Of a stretch of 8,459 nt of DNA, positions 1 through 5,725 are shown in pieces (the first letter of the stretch is position 1; every line of letters begins with the position of its first letter). Origin of the DNA: Oligoflexia bacterium (GTDB taxonomy: Bacteria > Bdellovibrionota > UBA1018 > CAIMNF01); the NCBI GenBank assembly GCA_903858975.1, contig CAIOKW010000064.1, positions 1-8,459 of the forward strand, written 5' to 3'. The notes beneath the pieces were generated by a model. The model searched no databases. It was given only the letters and a program-made list of their open reading frames with translations, and was not told the origin of the DNA. The translations under genes and the position numbers were made by a program.

Positions 1-845
1 ATCCCACCCACGAGGTACACATGAGGTAAATGCATGTTTGAAAACCCCGTGTTTGAAACAATGTAGGCGCTAATAAAAGGAATCACTACAAACTGGGAGT
101 GCACCATAAAGAGCGTGGTCAGAAGGGCAGTGCGTGAGTTTTTGTCTTTAAGGTTTTCAGTCAGGCCCGCAAATATGCTCACCGGGCCGGTAACCAGGTG
201 CCATCTTGCATTTGGAATCACTTGTACGGCCATGATGATGGCAAAGGTTCCCAGCACCACAATCGAGCCAAAAGTCGCATGCCAGCCTAAGTGATTGGCA
301 AAAAAGAGCCCGACGGGAACGCCCACAATGCTGGCGAGTGAATAAGAGGTGAGGAGCTTTCCGGTCGCAAGCCCTCGCTCTGAAATGGAAAAAAGATCCC
401 CAACGATCGCGTAACTGATTCCGGCCAGAAGTCCACCAAAGGCGCCCGAGAGGGCGCGCGCGATCAGGAGGGTTTGGAAATTCGGAGCCCAGGCACAAAA
501 GGCGGTTCCGACTAAAAATCCAAAGTAGGCGCCCAAAAGTGAATATTTACGATCTAAACGATCAAAAAAGAAGGATCCAATAAATCCGCAAATCCCGGCC
601 GTAAAGGAATAGCTCGATACGAGAAAAGAAAAATGCCGAGGCGTCAGATTAAAAAGCGACATCAGTTTTGGTCCAAGCGGCATCAGCACCATGAAGTCCA
701 TCGTTGTCGTGAACATCATGAGCGTCAGCACGAATAAAACCCATTTTTTATTCATGGGGTGAATGCGCTCGGGAGCAGGAACTGCAGTTGTGCCACGGGC
801 CAGGGGAGGAACCGTTCCGCTGGGTTGTGGTGTCGTTTGCGGCAT
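1..845 (-). CDS. MFS transporter, N-terminal part (cut by left edge)
   Basis: Minus-strand open frame from ATG at 845 to the window edge without a stop: 281 codons of a roughly 400-residue inner-membrane major facilitator, probably a proton-driven exporter of the DHA1 (AraJ/Bcr-like) type; substrate unknown. Hydrophobic helices start around residue 36. A motif-A loop between TM2 and TM3 reads FFFDRLDRK (residues 92-100), with Asp where the family usually has Gly (DRxGRR/K). A GDLFSISERGLATG loop and a GVPVGLFFA segment (motif-C-like, TM5) follow. The start is uncertain. ATG 845 adds a 30-residue Pro/Thr-rich tail and leaves 14 bp to the divergent thiolase start. ATG 755 (MNKKWVLFVL) places TM1 at the usual distance and leaves a 104-bp intergenic space. 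Neither start has a clear Shine-Dalgarno. Family assignment is firm; exact start and substrate are not. Confidence 0.88.
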   Translation of the reverse strand, partial: MPQTTPQPSGTVPPLARGTTAVPAPERIHPMNKKWVLFVLTLMMFTTTMDFMVLMPLGPKLMSLFNLTPRHFSFLVSSYSFTAGICGFIGSFFFDRLDRKYSLLGAYFGFLVGTAFCAWAPNFQTLLIARALSGAFGGLLAGISYAIVGDLFSISERGLATGKLLTSYSLASIVGVPVGLFFANHLGWHATFGSIVVLGTFAIIMAVQVIPNARWHLVTGPVSIFAGLTENLKDKNSRTALLTTLFMVHSQFVVIPFISAYIVSNTGFSNMHLPHVYLVGG

Positions 846-859
846 GATAGACAGCATAC

Positions 860-2062
860 ATGGCTACAACTCACTCTGCATTTCCAAAACCGATTTTTAT
901 TGGCGCTTCTACCCGAACTCCGATTGGACGCTTTGGTGGGAGTTTAAAGCGTTTCCCGGCAGGGGAACTCGCGGCCCTGGCTTTGAAAGAGAGTGTGCGC
1001 CGCGCCGAAGGTCACTTAGGTGCAGATGAGGCCCGCGGAGCGGAATATGTTTATCTGGGGCATGCACGGCAGGCCGGCGCCCGCCCGAATCCGGCTCGTC
1101 AGGCGACCATTTTTTCAGGGCTCTCGGAAACCATTCCGGCCATCACCTTCAATCAGGCCTGTGCTTCTGGGATGGCTGCGATCATTTCAGGCGCAGAAAA
1201 AATTGCGCTCGGTCGCGCGAAGAGTGTCTACGCGGGCGGTGTCGAGAGCATGTCCAATACTCCTTACTTACTGATGCAAGGGCGCTGGGGCCTGCGCATG
1301 GGCAATACGGAAATGGTCGATGGCATGACTCAAGATGGGTTCCATTGTCCGATGGCGAATATGCTGATGGGAGCAACGGTTGATACCTATTTGGCCCAAG
1401 AGCTCAAAATTACGCGCGAGGAACAAGATGCGTATGCGCTTCAATCCCAACTTCGCGCCGATGATGCTTGGAAAAAAGGCTTATTTTCAGCTGAAACTTT
1501 CGAGATTTTGGGTGATGAAAAAAATCCTGGATTAAAAGACGATGAGCACCGACGGGGTCAAACAACGATGGAGAGTCTTGCGAAGCTTCCACTCGTGTTT
1601 GATAAAAAGAATGGGTCCGTCACGGCAGGAAATGCAAGCGGAGTGACCGATGGTGCAGCCTTCCTTCGTTTAAGTGGTGAGCGGGATGCTTCAGCAGAGG
1701 TGGAGCTTCTCGATTACGAAATGATTGCTCTTGATCCTAAGCGAATGGGGCTTGGGCCTGTGGAATCGACTTTAAAACTGCTCAAAAGACAGGGCTTAAG
1801 GATCGATGATCTTGAAGCCATTGAGCTCAATGAAGCCTTTGCCGCTCAAGTGATTGCCTGCAATCGAGAGCTCAAAATCACCGAAAATAAGCTCAATATT
1901 CGGGGGGGAGCGATTGCGATTGGACATCCGATCGGAGCGACCGGCGCTCGAATCCTCGTGACCCTGAATCACATTTTAAAAGGAAAATCAGGCGCTCTTG
2001 GGGTTGCGACATTGTGCGTTAGCGGTGGTCAGGGTGTTGCGATTTTAGTGCGTGCACTCTAA
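860..2062 (+). CDS. Thiolase (acetyl-CoA C-acyltransferase family)
   Basis: Complete 400-residue thiolase, normal length for the family. It either condenses two acyl-CoA (acetoacetyl-CoA formation) or cleaves 3-ketoacyl-CoA in beta-oxidation; sequence alone does not separate these. Seen: the N-terminal RTPIGRFGGSL signature (residues 19-29), nucleophilic Cys101 in NQACASGMAA, NEAF (324-327), His356 in GHPIGATGAR, and the second active-site Cys386 in CVSGGQG. All catalytic residues are present, so it should be active in the cytoplasm. The start is fixed closely because an in-frame TAG lies at 848-850; ATG 860 is the only ATG giving the full N-terminal strand. No clear Shine-Dalgarno precedes it. 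It is divergent from the MFS gene, and its promoter must lie in or next to the MFS 5' end. No fatty-acid partner gene (such as a 3-hydroxyacyl-CoA dehydrogenase) is visible beside it. Confidence 0.95.
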   Translation: MATTHSAFPKPIFIGASTRTPIGRFGGSLKRFPAGELAALALKESVRRAEGHLGADEARGAEYVYLGHARQAGARPNPARQATIFSGLSETIPAITFNQACASGMAAIISGAEKIALGRAKSVYAGGVESMSNTPYLLMQGRWGLRMGNTEMVDGMTQDGFHCPMANMLMGATVDTYLAQELKITREEQDAYALQSQLRADDAWKKGLFSAETFEILGDEKNPGLKDDEHRRGQTTMESLAKLPLVFDKKNGSVTAGNASGVTDGAAFLRLSGERDASAEVELLDYEMIALDPKRMGLGPVESTLKLLKRQGLRIDDLEAIELNEAFAAQVIACNRELKITENKLNIRGGAIAIGHPIGATGARILVTLNHILKGKSGALGVATLCVSGGQGVAILVRAL

Positions 2063-2137
2063 TTTTTTCTTGCGCGAAACTCAAAAGAGTGAAAATATTT
2101 TGACATAACTGTAATTCATAATTTGAAAGGAACAACT

Positions 2138-2401
2138 ATGAAAAACTCTATTATCGTAGCTATGATCGCTGGATTCGTAATGTCATCTGTATCTTTTGCT
2201 GAAGAAGCTGCTCACACTGCAGCTCCTGCAACAACTACTACAGCAGCTGCTGCTGCTCCTGCTGAACATGCAGAACACGCTGCAAAAGCAGACAAGAAAC
2301 ATGCTAAAAAAGCTAAAAAAGCTGAGAAAAAAGCTGAAGTGAAAACTGAAGCTGCTAAAACAGAAGCTGCTCCTGCAGCTGCTGAACCAGCAAAAAAATA
2401 A
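2138..2401 (+). CDS. Small exported Ala/Lys/His-rich protein, Asr-like composition
   Basis: 87-residue protein. An upstream in-frame TTG (2123) exists, but ATG 2138 is preferred: it has AAAGG at 2126-2130 as Shine-Dalgarno, 7 nt upstream, and begins a typical Sec signal (MKNSIIVAMIAGF...) with likely cleavage after SFA at residue 21. The mature part is almost entirely Ala, Lys, Glu, His, Thr and Pro, with KKHAKKAKKAEKK in the middle and an AAPAAAEPAKK end. It has no Cys or aromatic residues, so it is probably disordered and very basic in the centre. This resembles the periplasmic acid-shock protein Asr of enterobacteria in architecture and composition; orthology is not claimed. Codons are strikingly uniform (GCT/GCA for Ala, AAA for Lys, ACT for Thr), unlike the neighbours. 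With a good RBS and a strong terminator this suggests high expression. The function is inferred only. Confidence 0.8.
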   Translation: MKNSIIVAMIAGFVMSSVSFAEEAAHTAAPATTTTAAAAAPAEHAEHAAKADKKHAKKAKKAEKKAEVKTEAAKTEAAPAAAEPAKK

Positions 2402-2426
2402 TCTAACTTTTGTTAGGTATTTTAAA

Positions 2427-2457
2427 GGGGGCTAGCTCGTAAGGGTTAGCCCTTTTT
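2427..2457 (+). terminator. Intrinsic terminator after the Asr-like gene
   Basis: GGGCTA (2429-2434) pairs with TAGCCC (2447-2452), extended by a G-U pair, around a 10-nt loop; a run of five T follows (2453-2457). It lies 26 bp after the stop codon. A smaller hairpin CTAAC-TTTT-GTTAG (2403-2416) precedes it. The terminator ends only 38 bp before folE. Confidence 0.85.
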
Positions 2458-2495
2458 ATTTGCGCTCTTCCTCCCTTACCGTTAAGGTCTGCTCG

Positions 2496-3155
2496 ATGAT
2501 TTTGAAAAAAGGCTTAACGAAGAAAAAAGTTCAAAAACAATCTCCGAAATCAAAGGCGACGACCAAGTCAGCAGCAGAAATGTTGGCGGCTGGGCGTGAA
2601 TCGATGGAATTCATCAAGCCTCGTGTTACGGACATCCTTCGAGCCGTCAGCGAAGACCCGAGCCGCGAGGGTTTGATCGATACCCCCAAGCGTTTTGCTA
2701 AATCGATGCATTTTTTAACTTCTGGTTACGACGCAACCGTTGAAGGTGTCGTTGGAAGCGCACTTTTCAGTGCTGAATCCAGCGAAATGGTCATCGTAAA
2801 AGACATCGAGCTCTATTCTTTGTGCGAGCACCACATGCTTCCATTTTTTGGCAAAGCCCATATTGCCTATATCCCCAACAAGAAAATCATTGGCCTCTCT
2901 AAAATTCCACGAATCGTCGATGTATTTGCTCGTCGCCTTCAAGTGCAAGAGCGTCTGACCTCACAAGTGGCGGATGCATTGATGGAAGTCCTCCAGCCGC
3001 TCGGAGTTGCAGTCGTGATTGAGGCCGCTCACTTTTGCATGATGATGCGAGGAGTGGAAAAGCAAAATTCAAAGACCATCACTTCAGCAATGAGGGGTGA
3101 TTTTTATTCTGATCCTACAACTCGAAAAGAGTTCCTCAATCTCATCCGCAATTAA
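2496..3155 (+). CDS. folE: GTP cyclohydrolase I
   Basis: 219-residue FolE, converting GTP to 7,8-dihydroneopterin triphosphate and formate, the entry step to folate and, in many bacteria, queuosine. Zinc ligands Cys110, His113 and Cys181 and catalytic His112 are visible in SLCEHHMLPFFG and AAHFCMMMRG, at the same numbers as in the E. coli enzyme. EDPSREGLIDTPKRF, GLSKIPRIV and VQERLTSQVADAL are further family signatures. It forms a toroidal multimer in the cytoplasm. An upstream TTG (2460) is in frame, but ATG 2496 with TAAGG at 2483-2487 (8 nt spacing) is the better start. The first 25 or so residues are Lys-rich (LKKGLTKKKVQKQ) and are not part of the catalytic fold. It is first in an apparent operon with the TatD-family gene (18 bp gap) and tcdA. 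Only 38 bp separate it from the upstream terminator, so its promoter is unclear. Confidence 0.97.
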   Translation: MILKKGLTKKKVQKQSPKSKATTKSAAEMLAAGRESMEFIKPRVTDILRAVSEDPSREGLIDTPKRFAKSMHFLTSGYDATVEGVVGSALFSAESSEMVIVKDIELYSLCEHHMLPFFGKAHIAYIPNKKIIGLSKIPRIVDVFARRLQVQERLTSQVADALMEVLQPLGVAVVIEAAHFCMMMRGVEKQNSKTITSAMRGDFYSDPTTRKEFLNLIRN

Positions 3156-3173
3156 ATTGGGGCCAACCTGCAG

Positions 3174-3962
3174 ATGAATGATTCATCGGGAGCTCCAAGT
3201 TTTATCGATGCCCATTGCCACTTGAGCGATGAGCGCGTGTTTTCAGAGAGCGTTCAATTGATCCATCGGGCTCATCAGGCGGGCGTGATGAAGATCATGC
3301 TGGGAGGCCTTGAGCCTGATGAGTGGGATCGTCAAATTCAGTTACGCACCCAATACCCAAGTCTCATCAGTACCAGTTTTGGCTTGCATCCTTGGTGGGT
3401 TGAGAAACTGAGTGATGCCGAAATTGCTCGCGCGCTCAGTCGCTTGCGGGTGGATGGAGTCCAGGCGAATGCGATCGGGGAGACGGGGCTTGATTTTCAT
3501 GTCAAAAGAGATTCCGCTCGTTTCGGAGCTCAGCGGGCCGCGTTCTTAGCCCAAATCGAAATTGCTGAAGGGCTCAAAAAGCCGCTCGTGCTTCACATTG
3601 TAAAGGCTCATGCAGAGGCGCTCTCGATTGTGAAGTACGCAAAGTTTAAAGGCCCCCTGATGGTCCACAGTTTTTCAGGGTCGATTGAAGAGGCGCGTGA
3701 GTGGATGAAGCTTGGAGCCCTGCTTTCCTTTAGCGGAGGAGTGCTTGTGCCTGGAAAATTTTTGAAGGTTAAGGCTGTGATTCAAAGCGTTCCTCTGAAT
3801 CATCTCTTACTTGAGACCGATGCGCCTGATCAGGGGTGGCGCGAGGGATTCAATGAACCGAGTTTAATTCCTGAGCTTTATCAGGGTGTGGCGTCACTTT
3901 TAGGTGTAAAACTAGAGCTTTTGACTCAGAAATTGGCTGAAAACTTCCGGGTTTTTTGTTAG
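3174..3962 (+). CDS. TatD-family metal-dependent hydrolase (putative DNase)
   Basis: 262 residues, the normal size of TatD/YcfH/YjjV proteins: TIM-barrel amidohydrolase-fold enzymes with two metal ions, several of which are shown to be 3'-5' DNases. Motifs in order: IDAHCHL (His14, His16), GLHPWW (70-75), GETGLDF with Glu103, KPLVLHIV with His141, MVHSFSGS with His165, and LLLETDAP with Asp216. All expected metal ligands are therefore present. The segment after His141 reads IVKAHAEAL rather than the common HxRxA pattern, so the exact paralogue is not assigned. Start ATG 3174 has only a weak purine stretch upstream (GGGG, 3158-3161, rather far), consistent with translation following folE in the same message. 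It ends 11 bp before tcdA. No signal peptide, so cytoplasmic. Confidence 0.92.
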   Translation: MNDSSGAPSFIDAHCHLSDERVFSESVQLIHRAHQAGVMKIMLGGLEPDEWDRQIQLRTQYPSLISTSFGLHPWWVEKLSDAEIARALSRLRVDGVQANAIGETGLDFHVKRDSARFGAQRAAFLAQIEIAEGLKKPLVLHIVKAHAEALSIVKYAKFKGPLMVHSFSGSIEEAREWMKLGALLSFSGGVLVPGKFLKVKAVIQSVPLNHLLLETDAPDQGWREGFNEPSLIPELYQGVASLLGVKLELLTQKLAENFRVFC

Positions 3963-3973
3963 AATCCGGATCC

Positions 3974-4870
3974 ATGACGAACGAGAATTTGACCGCTGAC
4001 GCAATCACTCCCTCGACTGAGATCCTTCCGATGACCGATGCGGAGATGGAGACTTATCGCCTTCATCGTCGTTTTGATCGGATGGGGCGCTTGGTGGGCG
4101 ATTCTGCCATGGAAAAACTTTTTCGGACTCACGTGATGATCGTAGGCGTAGGTGGTGTTGGATCCTTCGCGGCTGAGGCCATTGCACGCTCAGGAGTCGG
4201 TAAGATTACCCTCGTTGATTTTGATGAGATTTGTATTACGAACTTCAATCGCCAACTGCATTCCTTAAATGGATTAGTCGGGGATAAGAAAGTGGAAGTG
4301 ATGGCGGAGCGCCTTCGCAAAATTAATCCACAAGCAAGCGTTCTTGCGATTCCTAAGTTTTACAATGCTCGCTTCAGTGAAGAGATTTTTCAAGAATCGG
4401 CCACTGCTCACGGCACCCGCCCTGACTACGTCATTGATGCGATTGATAGCGTGACGCCGAAGTGTCACTTACTTCAAAAGTGTCGCGATGAGGGTGTGCG
4501 CGTGATTACCTCAACCGGGTCGGGTGGAAAAATGGATCCCACAAAGATTCGAGTGAAGGATCTTGGCCTCACCACGGTGGATCCACTCGCAAAAGCCATT
4601 CGTCGAATTCTTCGGGATCAACATGGGTTTCCTGAAAAGGGAGAGTTCAATATTCCGGCGATCTATTCAGAAGAACCTTCTCAGGCGCCGAAAGAATTGA
4701 ACTACGATAACGGAAAAGGGTTCCGCTGTGTTTGTCCACAAGGCCAGAACGAATTTTTTAATTGTGATAATCGAAACGTTATTCTCGGGAACGCCAGTTT
4801 CGTCACCGGCGCATTTGGGTTGGCGTGTGCATCTGTAGTGGTGAATGAAGTGACGCGAGAGTTCGCGTAA
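3974..4870 (+). CDS. tcdA: tRNA threonylcarbamoyladenosine dehydratase
   Basis: 298-residue E1-like (ThiF/MoeB superfamily) enzyme that uses ATP to cyclise the t6A side chain at position 37 of ANN-decoding tRNAs to ct6A. Seen: RFDRMGRLVGDSAMEKLF near the N-terminus (the TcdA counterpart of RxxRLYGExA), nucleotide-binding GVGGVGS (58-64), the VDFDEICITNFNRQLHSL segment carrying the ATP-contacting Asp/Asn/Arg, Lys105/106, and DAID (155-158). TSTGSGGKMDPTKI and the C-terminal FGLACASVVVNEV also match the family. The absence of a C-terminal ubiquitin-like partner and this signature favour TcdA over MoeB or ThiF. ATG 3974 is chosen over an in-frame TTG at 3956 that overlaps the preceding gene; the RBS is weak (CGGA). 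About 25 N-terminal residues before the fold are extra. It is the last gene of the folE operon and is followed by the hairpin repeat region. Confidence 0.93.
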   Translation: MTNENLTADAITPSTEILPMTDAEMETYRLHRRFDRMGRLVGDSAMEKLFRTHVMIVGVGGVGSFAAEAIARSGVGKITLVDFDEICITNFNRQLHSLNGLVGDKKVEVMAERLRKINPQASVLAIPKFYNARFSEEIFQESATAHGTRPDYVIDAIDSVTPKCHLLQKCRDEGVRVITSTGSGGKMDPTKIRVKDLGLTTVDPLAKAIRRILRDQHGFPEKGEFNIPAIYSEEPSQAPKELNYDNGKGFRCVCPQGQNEFFNCDNRNVILGNASFVTGAFGLACASVVVNEVTREFA

Positions 4871-4894
4871 GAATTTTTTCGACATCGGGGTGGG

Positions 4895-4957
4895 GTTCAT
4901 TTTTTTGACTGAATCCTCCTGGGGACGTTTAAGTCGGATTCATTCATAAAAATGAAC
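4895..4957 (-). repeat. Hairpin repeat 1 (conserved-loop palindrome, inverted orientation)
   Basis: A 22-bp stem with two mismatches: arm 4895-4916 pairs with arm 4936-4957 around a 19-nt loop. On the minus strand the loop reads GACTTAAACGTCCCCAGGA, matching the loops of repeats 2-4, which lie on the plus strand. Outer arms are GTTCATTTTT and AAAAATGAAC; the inner stem is TGAATCC/GGATTCA. It begins 24 bp after the tcdA stop. No T-run follows on either strand, so it is not a textbook terminator. Confidence 0.9.
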
Positions 4958-4964
4958 TTCCTCC

Positions 4965-5063
4965 AGATGTGGAGAGTGCGTGGATCTCTTTTAGGGAATG
5001 AGTCCGACTTTAATTTCCCCAGGAGGACTCATTCCCTAAAAGAGATCAAATGAAACCACATCT
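4965..5063 (+). repeat. Hairpin repeat 2 with extra outer stem
   Basis: Core palindrome 4983-5047: two perfectly complementary 23-bp arms (4983-5005 and 5025-5047), each beginning or ending with GATC, around the loop GACTTTAATTTCCCCAGGA (5006-5024). Beyond the core, AGATGTGG (4965-4972) pairs with CCACATCT (5056-5063), giving a second 8-bp stem separated by an internal loop of 10 and 8 nt. A CTCCA-GATG-TGGAG mini-hairpin (4961-4974) competes with the outer stem. The arms are nearly the same sequence as those of repeat 3. Confidence 0.95.
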
Positions 5064-5094
5064 CTCGAAATGCTATAGGGTCATTTCAGACACA

Positions 5095-5123
5095 TTCACA
5101 AAGCTGATGAATATCGATATTCT
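5095..5123 (+). promoter_or_regulatory. Probable sigma70-type promoter of the small secreted protein gene
   Basis: TTCACA (5095-5100, five of six to TTGACA), a 17-bp spacer, then TATTCT (5118-5123, four of six to TATAAT). This would start transcription around 5130, giving a leader of about 25 nt with the RBS at 5145-5150. It is the best promoter-like pair in this intergenic stretch; it is a prediction only. Confidence 0.4.
5109..5122. promoter_or_regulatory. 14-bp perfect palindrome over the predicted -10
   Basis: GAATATCGATATTC is its own reverse complement and covers five of the six bases of the predicted -10 hexamer. Position and symmetry would suit an operator for a dimeric repressor; no regulator is known or seen nearby. 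Confidence 0.35.
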
Positions 5124-5141
5124 ATCCCGGAGGGAAAATTT

Positions 5142-5156
5142 CCTAGGGGGTTTAAA
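5142..5156 (-). promoter_or_regulatory. Loop-like motif covering the RBS and start codon
   Basis: CCTAGGGGGTTTAAA contains the Shine-Dalgarno (AGGGGG, 5145-5150) and the A of the ATG at 5156. Its reverse complement matches the loop of hairpin repeat 4 (TTTAAATTCCCTAGG, 6362-6376) at 13 of 15 positions, and the other two would be G-U pairs in RNA. There are no palindromic arms around it, so it is not a full repeat copy. It may be a chance match, a relic, or a pairing target for a hairpin loop. Confidence 0.4.
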
Positions 5157-5482
5157 TGAAAAATATACTACTTCTCAGTTTGTTTGGTTTTTTGGGGATG
5201 AATCATGCCGACGCGGCAACAAATAAAGTTCTTGAGGTCACCACACCCATCATTAAAGCGGTTCAGCCAGGATTACCCAAAGTAAATTTACATGCGGGTG
5301 CTGGGCTAGCAAGAAACTATTACATTGTACATTGTAGTGGCGGAACAAATGTAAGCGTAGGTATGGATGGGCCAATGAGCTCTCAAGCTGGCGGAAATAT
5401 TTGTGGCAGTCATACTTGGGGTCAAACTTATACAAGTTCATGCGCTGCTCATTGGTCTGGCAACGAATGGGCATGCGACTAG
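5156..5482 (+). CDS. Small secreted protein with four cysteines, unknown function
   Basis: 108 residues, not recognised. ATG 5156 follows AGGGGG by 5 nt. A Sec signal peptide (MKNILLLSLFGFLGM...) likely cleaves after ADA at residue 20, leaving a mature domain of about 88 residues. Cys60, Cys83, Cys96 and Cys107 are all in the second half, enough for two disulfides in the periplasm or outside the cell. That half is rich in Gly, Ser, Trp and His (NICGSHTWGQTY, AAHWSGNEWACD), suggesting a compact extracellular domain. No membrane segment is seen after the signal. Base use is more AT-rich than in the tcdA operon. It is flanked by hairpin repeats 2 and 3 in the same orientation, has its own predicted promoter, and ends 34 bp before a solitary repeat arm. 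It could be a small effector, a surface protein or an orphan accessory gene. Confidence 0.75.
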   Translation: MKNILLLSLFGFLGMNHADAATNKVLEVTTPIIKAVQPGLPKVNLHAGAGLARNYYIVHCSGGTNVSVGMDGPMSSQAGGNICGSHTWGQTYTSSCAAHWSGNEWACD

Positions 5483-5516
5483 CACTGAAGTGTGTTTGAT
5501 AAAATCGTAAGAATCA

Positions 5517-5535
5517 GGACTCGTTCCCTAAAAAG
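5517..5535 (+). repeat. Solitary arm relic of the hairpin repeat
   Basis: GGACTCGTTCCCTAAAAAG matches the 3' arm of repeat 2 (GGACTCATTCCCTAAAA, from 5025) at 16 of the first 17 bases. No complementary left arm or conserved loop lies upstream. It is preceded by CA rather than the full CCCCAGGA loop end. It looks like the remnant of a deleted or recombined copy. Confidence 0.75.
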
Positions 5536-5603
5536 CAGCTCACCCTTTCCACAATTGGAAGATGTTACTTAAAGATCATTTTTAGTGTCTTTCGTGCAAA
5601 CAC

Positions 5604-5616
5604 GGTACAGGCTTGC
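5604..5616 (+). repeat. Direct repeat left of hairpin 3
   Basis: GGTACAGGCTTGC here recurs as GGTACAGGGCTTGC at 5726-5739 with one inserted G. TTGCTCC followed by an AT-containing tail also recurs after both. The pair brackets hairpin repeat 3. Confidence 0.6.
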
Positions 5617-5636
5617 CCGTATCTTTTGCTCCAGAT

Positions 5637-5702
5637 GATCTCTTTTAGGGATTGAGTCCGACTTCAAAGTCCCCCAGGAGGACTCATTCCCTAATAGAGA
5701 TC
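5637..5702 (+). repeat. Hairpin repeat 3
   Basis: Arms 5637-5659 and 5680-5702 pair over 23 bp with two mismatches, around the 20-nt loop GACTTCAAAGTCCCCCAGGA (5660-5679). Both outer ends are GATC. Arms are nearly those of repeat 2 (each differs at one position), and both copies are preceded by CTCCAGATG (4961-4969 and 5629-5637), so the duplicated unit extends beyond the palindrome. The loop's GACTT/AAGTC can itself pair. Confidence 0.93.
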
Positions 5703-5725
5703 CCCTGTGTAAATAGATCACGCTG

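Noticed and set aside
157..498. A 113-codon minus-strand frame overlapping the MFS gene
   Set aside because: It is in another frame of the same strand, while the MFS frame has clear transmembrane motifs through the whole region.
2055..2091. CACTCT/AGAGTG inverted repeat as terminator of the thiolase gene
   Set aside because: Only 6 bp with a 25-nt loop and no clean T-run after it; its left arm overlaps the last codons. Too weak to call.
2099..2122. TTGACA (2100-2105) and CATAAT (2117-2122) as a promoter of the Asr-like gene
   Set aside because: The spacer is 11 bp, far too short for a sigma70 promoter, and a start from CATAAT would leave almost no leader before the RBS. The true promoter is unresolved.
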